From Mimachlamys varia (Eukaryota; Mollusca; Bivalvia; Pectinida; Pectinidae): a stretch of 64,000 nt of DNA. The DNA lies in NCBI GenBank assembly GCA_947623455.1, contig OX392527.1, forward strand, positions 31,736,201-31,800,200. The letters are read 5' to 3'. Position numbers and translations under genes: made by a program. Of the stretch, positions 13,801-23,109 are shown in pieces. The notes below the pieces were generated by a model. The model saw nothing but the letters and a program-made list of their open reading frames with translations. It did no database searches and had not been told where the DNA came from. The first letter of the stretch is position 1. The number at the start of each line of letters is the position of its first letter.

Positions 13801-14520
13801 CCTTGTGTAACTGATGCAGTCATCTGATAAACTAGTTGTACTTGCCTGATAGTATTTTTCAAATCGTCTTCCTGTATTTCAATTTCAAAAACATATATGT
13901 CATTTAATCAGTTCAACAATAAAACGTTTGCCTGCATTATTTCTTTACGATACTTTATACGATATAAAAATTATCAATTTTAATCCGTTTCATTGCTTTT
14001 AATAAATTCAGAACTGGTGAGTTTAAATGTTACGTCTAAATCACTTCAATAAAATGTTAATCGGGATTAATGTTAAAAAACAAAGACATCTTTTTTCATT
14101 TGTATTTCTGCCAATTATCAGCTTCCCGAAGACATAAGGAGACCTCTTGTATATATATACCATTTGTTAAACATGTCTGATTATGTAGCTGCTTACCATT
14201 AACAGACCAATTCAGGCCTACCAAACCTGCCTATAATTTTGATATGTGTATTATTGCCAATAAACAAGCTAGTCTGGCGTCTAGGCAGTCTTGTATGTGT
14301 TTAACCTTAAGTACCTCTTAATGCTTAAATATTTATAGATTGTACCCAATCCATCGACTAAAATACTATGCTGTGTTTATTTTCCAAATGCCATTGTCTT
14401 GCTTTGTCCTTTCATTTTACATTATGATACGGCCTCGAAGTCTATTTAACAACATTTGAGCACTTTGAATTTGACGCGAAATAAGCTGTACTGTTCGTTT
14501 GGTCAATTGTCAACTAAGAA
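10851..14520. other. Unassigned AT-rich DNA, 3.7 kb
   Basis: No recognisable coding domain. Two stretches at about 12485-12550 and 12664-12730 look like diverged copies of each other (AGGGT, GAATTTCC/GATTTCC, CCTAC, ATATACGATGGACT/ATATGTTGGACT, CATTTCTT), offset 179 bp, suggesting a very old tandem duplication. A purine/pyrimidine-biased stretch lies near 13255-13330. No gene supported. Confidence 0.4.
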
Positions 14521-14980
14521 TTATACCTGCTGCCCCATTGCGTTATCGTAGACTGCAACTAAACTTGGGATCCATTCTCTTTAAACAACTTAATCCTTCC
14601 TAATGTCTCCTTTGACATAATCTCACTCTTGGCCTTTAGTTGAGCGTTCGCCCATGTGAGGAAGGCCATGGGTTATGTCCCCAGTTATTACTCCCTGCTT
14701 GACGTTCAGCATTATGGGAGTGGAACGACTGGTTCGCCCGTTTTAAGTATAATGTGACCGGTTGGGGTGTTCTGCTGGGAGTCTTCCGCAGTATACTTCA
14801 GTGGGGTAGCACTTTAAATCGGCAAAAGACCCGGACTATGGCAAGAAGGCTTATACGAACATACCACACTTCATAAATACACACGCTCTCAAAACACACA
14901 CCCACATCGCATACACCGGAAAGCTGTCTTTAAATGACCCTGGCTGTTAAAAGGACGTAAACAATCAACCAACCAACTAA
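14521..14980 (+). mobile_element. SINE-like repeat, longest copy (~460 bp)
   Basis: Reference copy of a dispersed family seen five times in the window (also 7693-7830, 17586-17672, 46035-46242, 57945-58345, all minus). Order of blocks: CCTGCTGCCCCATTGCG, GCAACTAAACTTGGGAT, TTGGCCTTTAGTTGAGCG (not exact in all copies), a TTCGCCCATGTGAGGAAGG box and GGGTTATGTCCCC, which together look like diverged pol III A and B boxes, then GGGGTGTTCTGCTGGGAG, CACTTTAAATCGGCAAAAG, CACACCCACATCGCATACAC, ACCCTGGCTGTTAAAAGGAC and a CAAC-rich tail (AATCAACCAACCAACT). From memory this type is very common in scallop and other bivalve genomes; that is recollection, not a search. The A/B-like boxes lie about 110 bp inside the repeat, so it could be a composite rather than a simple tRNA-SINE. 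Confidence 0.7.
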
Positions 14981-16384
14981 TGAGGAAATCAACAGTGTCT
15001 TTTTTCCTTTCATTCGGTCGATTAAGTGTTTGATGTGCTTTTATATATGTGAAGTCTTAGAGAGAGAAAACACCATTCGTCTAAAAAGTTTAATCAGTAA
15101 TTGCTCTTACATGAGTGTTTTAATAGGCTACAGGTAATCTTTTGATTTACGATGAAGACATTGTCCTACGCCCCAGTTCTCAGCACGCAAACTTCTCTAT
15201 TTCTCATCAAAGAAAAAGGCAAATCCCAGCACGTAAACATCAAAAGACAACTTATAGCTCAGATACATGTAAGTGTCAAACATTGACCGACAGTAAACTA
15301 TGTAACTAATAGTTCAGATAAGTGTCAATCATTGATCAACAATAAAACACAATTCTAAATAATAAAATCGAAATTGTGAAAGCGATCAATGCCCAGCTAA
15401 TATGAGCTGACCGATATGTTATTTCCGTACCAGCTCGCACAGTACCCGACTCGACAGACCCTGCACCAAACAGGGGTGAGTCAAGGTGTATTTATATCAC
15501 ATAATATCACTACAATAATTCGTCATAATCTCGAAAAGAGATATGCGTTAATTTGCAAGTGATCGGGAAAGGGGGAATGGGCAAGATATAACTGATCTGA
15601 ATCCTCTTTAACACATAATTGTTCATTAACTATGATAGTTTTGAACTGAAGAAATGACCAACATTCTAAAGACACACGAGCCACAAGGCTTGACCTTTAG
15701 GCTTAATTGGGTCCAAATAGTGGCAACAGGAACTTAAATACTATACAATTATATTTTGTTTATTTGGCAAGGTCTGTTATTCTAATATGAAACTCAAAGG
15801 CAGAAATGTCCTTCGTCGAACTTATTGTGAATTAATAATATTATGAAAAACCTATCTCCTGTTTAAGACGTTACTGATATACAACGCGAATGTTATTCCG
15901 AGATCACGATTTCTATTACTTATCTATTATCTGTGTCCATTGTAGATAAATTCTATCCATTAGATGAATGGGCAATCTGATGTATCGTCCCGTCTCGATG
16001 GCCAATTGAATTGAGCCTGCGTGGAAGATGATGCGGTTACGCTGAAACGTCTTAGAGTATCCGTAGGGCGCAATGTCTGAAGGAAATGTCATTCGAAACT
16101 GTCTTCATGTTGGAAGCTTTTTGCCGTTTACATGATACCGGTAGTCATATTGTAGTCGAACTGGGTCTCTCTCAGAACAAAGACAATGCACTATTGCCAT
16201 CAAACTTCGTCGTTTTCGAGATAACCACTCTATTATATATATCCATCTTTATAAATATACACCTTTGGTAGCAATATCGGAAATATGTATAAATCATATT
16301 CCACACAGTTCTAAGAACCAAATACGTCTTTTTCCCATAAAGCAATGTCGCACATTCGCAACGTTTATTCTACTTATATAACAC
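14981..16384. other. Unassigned AT-rich DNA
   Basis: A 61-codon frame at 16086-16271 has no recognisable motif. Nothing supported. Confidence 0.4.
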
Positions 16385-16990
16385 ACACAAACACACTCCC
16401 ATCCTTAATCTATACTATGTATGCAGAACGTTTAGGGATCCGTTGATGTCTATGTGCCATTCAAAATAGATAACAGAGTAACTGTGTTCCGAAAATACAC
16501 GTCAATAGAGGTTACACAACGATTGGATGTTGGATGATTTATTTCACTCTTGTGAATTGTTTTTTAAAAGTCAAAAAAAAGACACTAGCTAAAACTCGTG
16601 TCTTTTATAACTTTTAAAAAATAATCAACTCGAGTGAAATAAATTTCATATCCAATAACCACGAGTCGCGTGACCTGTTTCTACCGCAATACTATTACGT
16701 CGCAGTGGCAGTGTTGTTTTCTGTAAGCTGCGGCTGATATTTACGCGTTACACATTATATGGTATACATTTCCGCCAAATTGTGACGACGTAAACAATCG
16801 ATGACGACGTCAATAATCAGCACGTTGCATTGACCCACGTGATTTCCGGTCAAAGTTCAACTTCTCAACCAATCAAAAGTCCGGAAGGTCATATTCCACT
16901 AGTGGTATATAACATATATTTATTCAACAGTCGGCATGTTTATACAACGGTCTGAGAGTCGAATAACACAGGGTGTTGTAGAGAAACCTA
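16385..16990. repeat. Dispersed repeat family C, copy 1, with long imperfect hairpin
   Basis: About 600 bp, highly similar to 31158-31715 (collinear, same strand). Landmarks: ATGTATGCAGAACGTTTAG, GATAACAGAGTAA, a long imperfect inverted repeat at about 16536-16647 whose outer arms are TTTATTTCACTC and GAGTGAAATAAA, then CCAATAACCACGAGTCG, GTGACGACGT, CACGTGATTTCCGGT, AACCAATCAAAAGTCCGGAA and CCACTAGTGGTATATAACA. No coding potential. Probably a non-autonomous mobile element; class not assigned. Confidence 0.75.
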
Positions 16991-17585
16991 AATAATGGAT
17001 ACTTTAGAAAATATTGCTTTGATCCTGTAACAAACTTTCTATTGATGGCAATCTCACATTAACCCTTTACGTTTGTCATGAATAGCAATGTGTGTTATAG
17101 GACTGTAACAACAATAACTGCAGTTAAATAAGACACCCGTTCGCTAGATGGAATGCTTCGTGTATTCAACCGTAAAGCTTATTCTTAAAATCGTTACAAC
17201 CTGCGCTATAAACGAAACTTTATACTCGCCCACATGTCACAGTATTGTATGCATTTCACATCCACATATCATCTATCGAACGAACACCGAGGTCAATACT
17301 ATCAGTTTATCATGCAGACTGGTTTTTTTTATGTTAATCATTTAATCTGACGTATACACTAATGCAACCAAACACGTATTTGGTCATCAACCTATCGAAC
17401 ACTTTCCTGTTAGGCTGGTCCTATTTATGGAATTCGAAAGCTTCTCTTATAGGCCAGTCGGTTTGCTACACGCATTCCTGTTCCTGATACTGTTGCTTTT
17501 GTTCGTTTTTATTCTATCTTGGTGAATGACTGAATGTTTTGATATCTGGTTTGATTTGATTGGTTTAAAATTCCATGAACAGTAA
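16991..17585. other. Unassigned AT-rich DNA
   Basis: No recognised repeat or coding motif. Confidence 0.4.
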
Positions 17586-17672
17586 ACGGCATCCTGGTGC
17601 ATGCATGATGGATGCGTGTCTATTCGGGAAGCTGCGTTTTGTTTCTGCGATAATCATGATCTTTTGTCGATT
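17586..17672 (-). mobile_element. SINE-like repeat fragment
   Basis: Minus-strand match to the 3' half of the SINE-like family, closest to the subtype at 57945-58345 (shared GCATCC(T/C)GGTG(C/T)ATGCATG, GCGTGT, TATT(C/T)GGGA, TGCGATA, TTGTCGATT/TTGCCGATT). It is joined directly to a PLE tail fragment at 17673. Confidence 0.55.
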
Positions 17673-17747
17673 CTTACTTGTTGTGATTGGCAATAATACT
17701 CGGTTCTCGTTTTGAGAACCTGATGTTTACTTGGATGTGACAAAAAC
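17673..17747 (+). mobile_element. Penelope-like element, short 3' UTR fragment
   Basis: Plus-strand match to the start of the PLE 3' UTR: TTGTTGTGATTGGCAATAAT, GGTTCTCGTTTTGAGAACC hairpin and TTTACTTGGATGTGACAAA. It ends abruptly against the opposite-strand RT fragment at 17752. Confidence 0.8.
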
Positions 17748-17751
17748 AACG

Positions 17752-18693
17752 AATCCTTGTGTTGTTAGGTTGTTTGTCAGCAGTTGATATCGATCACGAA
17801 AGTCACCATATTTAGATCAAGCCCCAAAATATCGAATCAACTGCGACATATAAGCACCATAGGTTGGAGAAGCAGGGATGTTTCTATCAAGAAATTGAAG
17901 GTTCACAATCGAAAAATTGAAATCATCACGTTTATCGTATAGCTAAGTAGTTTAAGTAGAGATCGAGGTAATATAAGCAGCTGAAATAGAAGAGTCTGCT
18001 GTGTCCTTTAATTCAAGTTCAGACGGGTAAACAGTATACGATCGACGTGGTCAGCAAACTTCTTGTTATTTAAAAACAACACATCGTCCATACCTGAAAG
18101 TGAAATTGAAAGATTTTTTTTACCGGTCCTGATTAGTTCTTCCACAAAGTCAGCCTCGTATGAAAACAAAAACAAGTAAGCTAAGAGTGGGGCACAGTAT
18201 GTTCCAATGGAAATACTTCACACAGTCTACTGGAAAATCTTTCCTCCGAACTCATCTAAAATATTGTCGACCAGGAATTCAATCAAACTTTCTATATCTT
18301 CTAAAATATACTTCTTCTTAGTTTTTGTCGTGTTTTTCACAAAGTATGCTCCAAGATAGCTCAATGTCATATATTTGTATCGTCGTCCGCCTTTCTTGGA
18401 AAGAAAGCTCTCATAATAAGAGATTGAAGACGTTCCTTTAATTTTGTATGAGGTATGGTAGTGTACAGGGTAGAAAAATCAAATGTTTTGACCGAAAACA
18501 CATTTTTAGGAGGTGGTTTTCAATATTGATCAAAAGATATTTCGAGTTTTCTAAGATTCACATCCGATTAACTCCACTTCTGGAGTATACAGAGTCACAG
18601 TAAAACTCAAGCCTTGATTTTATGGTACTAAGAATTGTAGTAAGCAGTTTTGATAATGGCTTGGTCGAGCAATTAGCAGAGCCAGCGATAAAA
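17752..18693 (-). pseudogene. Penelope-like reverse transcriptase, internal fragment, broken
   Basis: Minus-strand copy of the RT covering about residues 178-497 of the 538-residue reference (23143-24759), truncated at both ends. Recognisable pieces (read on the minus strand) include the FIAGSANCSTK block near 18690, the CDSVYSR region, FDFSTLYTTIPH (motif A) near 18470, the YKYMTLSYLGAYFVK region, the motif B region near 18210 (altered), and RYMDDVLFLN (motif C) near 18090, where isoleucine of YIDD is changed. A deletion removes the residues just before KSFNF, and other indels break the frame. It lies head-on against the plus-strand tail fragment 17673-17747. Non-functional. Confidence 0.88.
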
Positions 18694-19387
18694 AGTCAGC
18701 TGTCAATAGTCCTAGAACAAATCCGCCATATCACTCTCTAGTACTGCACGCAGTCGGTAACGGTTTACATATCTACCCATTCAAACCATTATTGATGGCC
18801 AATAAATCAATACGAGATATGTAATTATATGTCCTAAAACCTGATAACTGTATAATTCATATACTCCCATCCATCCGTGGTACGTTTGTTATGTTTTACA
18901 ATGCTCTATTGTTACATTCGGTGGTTCCTCTAAAGTCTGAATAATTCATATATTTTTTGTTTGATTAGTTTATCACCAAACGATTATTCGTTACACTTAG
19001 ATTGCCATTGTAATATTACAGTATATGAATAATTTATAGGTATACTGAAAGCCTTATTCAGTTGGAATCTAATCATTTGATTTTCCAGAGGGAATATATT
19101 CCTTTCAAGTAAACCGAAATGTTCATTCCTAAAGGAACTGCGTTGCAAATATGCTGGATACTGGATGACTTTTACATGTATACCTCACATCCGAGGCATG
19201 TTCTTAGTAAAGAATGAGCGTATGAAAGTACACTAAGGTGTAAAAGTTATGCCAACAATGATGCCTAATATAGGGCCCAAGACTAGATTTCTGAAGAAAT
19301 ATTTACATAAAAATTCCCTAGTGATTGATTAATAGATTCTTCCCTTACCTTGAAGGTTTGACAGAGAAATCTCAAACTCAATGGGTC
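18694..19387. other. Unassigned AT-rich DNA
   Basis: No recognised repeat or coding motif. Confidence 0.4.
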
Positions 19388-19442
19388 ATATTCTTGGTTG
19401 TCTAACCCTTGGCAGAGTCTCGGGTTAGACAACCAAGAATAT
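19388..19442. repeat. Perfect 21-bp inverted repeat (hairpin)
   Basis: Left arm 19388-19408 (ATATTCTTGGTTGTCTAACC plus C) and right arm 19422-19442 are exact reverse complements around a 13-nt spacer. It lies about 50 bp before the 31-bp satellite. Could be the remains of a MITE end, a recombination-prone hairpin, or a transcribed stem-loop. Confidence 0.95.
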
Positions 19443-19489
19443 CACCCCGATGTTAAGATATTTCTCCGTCACAGCTGCAAGGTAGGAGA

Positions 19490-21120
19490 GGTACTGACCA
19501 TGCCCGAAAATATCTTATGCAGTAATGACCAAGCCTTTAAGTATCTAATGCGTTACTGACTAAGCCTTGAAATATCTAATGCATTAATGACCAAGCCTTT
19601 TAGTATCTAATGCGTTACTGACCAAGCCTGGGAATATCTAATGCATTACTGACCAAGCCTTTTAGTATCTAATGCATTACTGACCAAGCCTTTTAGTATC
19701 TAATGCGTTACTGACCAAGACTGGAAATATCTAATGCATTACTGATCATGTCTGGTAGTATCTAATGCGTTACTGACCAAGGCTTTTAGAATCTAACGCG
19801 TTACTGACCAAGACTGGAAATATCTAATGCATTACTGATCATGTCTGCTAGTATCTAATGCGTTACTGACCAAGCCTTTTAGAATCTAACGCGTTACAGA
19901 CCAAGCCTGGGAATATCTAATGTGTTACTGACCAAGACTGGGAATATCTAATGCATTACTGACCAAGCCTGGTAATGTATTATGTGTTATTGATCAAACA
20001 TGGTAGTATCTAATGTGTTACTGACCAAACCTGGTAGTATATCTAATGTGTTAATGACCAAGCATGGGAATATCTAATGCGTTACTGACCAAGACTGGAA
20101 ATATCTAATGCGTTACAGACCAAGCCTGGGAATATCTAATGCGTTACTGACCAAGCCTTTTAGAATCTAACGCGTTACAGACCAAGCCTGGGAATATCTA
20201 ATGCATTACTGGCCAAGCCTGGGAATATCTAATGCATTACTGACCAAGCCTGATAATGTCTTATGTGTTATTGATCAAACCTGGTAGTATCTAATGTGTT
20301 ACTGACCAAACCTGGTAGTATATCTAATGTGTTAAATACCAAGCCTGGGAATATCTAATGCGTTACTGATCAAGACTGGAAATATCTAATGCGTTACTGA
20401 CCAAACCTGGTAGTATATCTATTGTGTTAATGACCAAGACTGGAAATATCTAATGCATTACTGACCAAGCCTGGTAATGTCTTACGTGTTATTGACCAAG
20501 CCTGGTAGTGTTTTTGTGCAATTGACTAAGCCTGGTAGTGTTTTTGTGCTATTGACTAAGCCTGGTAATGTATTATGTGTTATTTACTAGGCCTGGTAGT
20601 GTTTTAGTGTTACTAACCAGGCCTTGTAGTGTATTTGATGTAATTGATTAAAAATGGTAGTGTCTTTATGGTTATTGACTAAATCTAGTAGTGTATTATG
20701 TGTTATTGACTAAGGCTGGTAGTGTCTTCTGTGTTACTAACCAAGTCTGATAGTGTCTTTTGTGTTATTGACCAAGCCTGGTAGTATCTTTTGTAGTACT
20801 GACTAAGCCTGATAGTATCTTTTGTTTTTATGACTAAGCCTGATAGTATCTTTTGTTTTATTGACCAAGCCTGGTAGTGTCTTTTGTGTTATTGACCAAG
20901 TCTAGTAGTGTCTTTTGTTTTATTGACCAAGTCTGGTAGTGTCTTTTGTGTTATTGACCAAGTCTGGTAGTGTCTTTTGTGTTATTTACCAAGCCTAGTA
21001 GTGTCTTTTGTGTTACTGACCAAGTCTTGTGGTGTCTTTCTTTTTATTGACTAAGCCTAGTAGTGTCTTTTGTGTTATTGACTAAGCCTACGATTGTCTA
21101 ATGTATTATTTACCATTTCT
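19490..21120. repeat. 31-bp satellite array, about 52 copies
   Basis: Direct tandem repeat of a 31-bp unit, typified by CTGACCAAGCCTGGGAATAT then CTAATGCGTTA in the left two thirds and by GTGTTATTGACCAAGCCTGG then TAGTGTCTTTT on the right. Units drift gradually from one type to the other, so the two ends diverged separately. Several multi-unit blocks recur (for example the TCTAACGCGTTACAGACCAAGCC type). Non-coding. Confidence 0.96.
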
Positions 21121-22354
21121 TGTAGTGATTTTTATGCTAAAGATCAATAATATATGTTTTGGTACCAAGCTGTAGGATTTTACGAAATGGATATAAACAG
21201 GATTACAGGTAACAGTTCGTGAAATACAGTCTAGCAATGCTGAGAATAAAACAGTCAAATTATAGCGCGAAGATAATTAAGCTTGAATGTGTCTGTGGTC
21301 ATTTTTACCATGAGTCTCAGTGAATTGCAATGGAATATATTTATAATAAATAGAAGGTAATAATAGGTTCATCCAACAAATATTAACCTATTCGAAATAA
21401 TGTCACTTTCCATTAAAATTAATATTACTTCTTTTTTTTATTTTAAAATGTAACGTTTTCTGCGAAATGGTAATACAAACTCAAACATTGATTTGTGATA
21501 ATGCTTACCTATTGCAAAGTACGATTTTCGTGGCCTTAAACGTGAGGGAGTGTGACTGTCGATATAGCACCTGTTATGGCGGCCTTCATATAGCGATGAG
21601 GAGGAGGGAAACGCCTACCTGTATTGAGATGAATAAAGCACGATGAATTGACAGACAAACTTTTCTAAAACATTCATGAAAGTTGTTTTCTGTGATGTCT
21701 GAGATAATTTGATAACCCCTGTCGATTAACAAATCTTCCTTGGTATTTTATACGTTTGTGTTATAAATGTGTGAACAGGTCGATCATAGAAGTATGATTA
21801 ATATTTTAACTACGCTATATAAGGGTAATTTAAACAAGTGTGACTTGTCACTTGGTTACGTTACATCGGTCCAGTTTCTGACACTCATGCTGATCTCGAT
21901 GTAAGACCACAGGTTCAGTTTGCGTGAGGGATTATCGAATTCGCTAATTCCGGTATATTTGTGATCACACCCTCTACTTAATTTTTATTCTGGACACTGG
22001 ACTACCTGTATTCTTGGCATTGTTTCATCTCAGATTATGTTTTTAATGTCGGCATATCTTGTCGAACATTATGTTACATTGGAATTTACATATGATAAAA
22101 AAGCATAACGCCTAAAATCCAATATCGCTTTCTTTTTGTTTACGAGAGGTGAAACAAAAATCATTCAAATTATTGCACCTTATGGTCGTTAATGGAAACA
22201 GAAGGCCAAACATTAAGAAGACTAATAGAATTTACGACTCAGCGGTGATGCTAAAGGCCAAACAAATTATTCAAACCTTTAAGTTATTAACCCCTGAAGA
22301 CACAATTGAACTCTTCTAAAGTTTGAAATAGTTCCATCATGATATTTTGGGATG
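21121..22354. other. Unassigned AT-rich DNA
   Basis: No recognised repeat or coding motif. Confidence 0.4.
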
Positions 22355-22620
22355 AAGGAGTTTAAAAAAAAAATCAGAGAATACCGAAGCTTCAACAAAA
22401 CCTGAACAGCTCAAAATCGATTAAACTCGGGACAAAATATAAAAAGGAAATATTTACATGGATACCCTTGTAAACGGATAGTTGGAAAAGACCAGGTGTT
22501 CTGGAAGAGTAAGCGTCTTCTGCTTCATTGACAACACCCGCCATGTAAATCCTGGTCGCATCCAGGTAAACATCAAGTTCTCAATGAAAACCGACGGTAG
22601 TCGTTGGTTATGAATCATGT
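22355..22620 (-). mobile_element. Penelope-like element, solo 3' UTR
   Basis: Minus-strand copy of the PLE 3' region: tail (AAAATCAGAGAATACC at 22371 side), CTCAAAATCGATTAAACT, the conserved foldable block (about 22493-22538, one arm partly diverged), ending in a decayed upstream part near 22620. No RT coding sequence is retained. It faces away from the full RT copy that starts 500 bp further on. Confidence 0.88.
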
Positions 22621-23109
22621 CACCACTGAAGGGATTATTGAAGCTGTCAAGATGAAGACAGTCCCCGTACAGTAAAAAATCCAAAAGCGTAGTGCACTAC
22701 CTTGCATCAAGAGGATGAGCAAGAGACACCTTCATTTACATCTAACAGAAAAAATTGATTGACATAAGTCTGTCTACATGGTGGCGATGTAAGATATACA
22801 TTGTATGAACACTGTGTCATGTACAAGACTTTCTGTTTATTTTAAAGGCATAGGGATTGGAATTAAAATTTCCCAAGAAGGGGCAAAAACCACCAAAAAG
22901 ACTGGGGTGATGATGTACAAAAGACTGTTTTATTTTCTATTTCTCACATTCAACTGCATAGAAATTATAAAAGACTGTTTTCCCATACTCCACAGAATCA
23001 TTGCTACCTTCAAATTGTTCATGCAGAAACATAAATCATTTTATGTTCATGTTCTTCATCTCAATATTGCTATGGTCCAGCTGGCCACATAGTAACGGGT
23101 AATCTGAAT
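22621..23109. other. Unassigned spacer between two PLE copies
   Basis: Contains a 95-codon open frame (22805-23092, plus) without recognisable motifs. I looked here for an N-terminal GIY-YIG endonuclease belonging to the following RT and saw none, so that RT copy appears 5'-truncated. Confidence 0.45.

Noticed and set aside
14630..14690. A genuine tRNA gene at the A/B-box-like region
   Set aside because: The boxes are diverged, no cloverleaf can be drawn, and the segment is part of a dispersed repeat present five times.
17673..18693. Twin priming as the origin of the inverted PLE pieces
   Set aside because: Twin priming would leave the 3' tail in sense orientation at the insertion end with the 5' part inverted before it; here the inverted RT follows the tail piece and the tail piece is only the start of the UTR.
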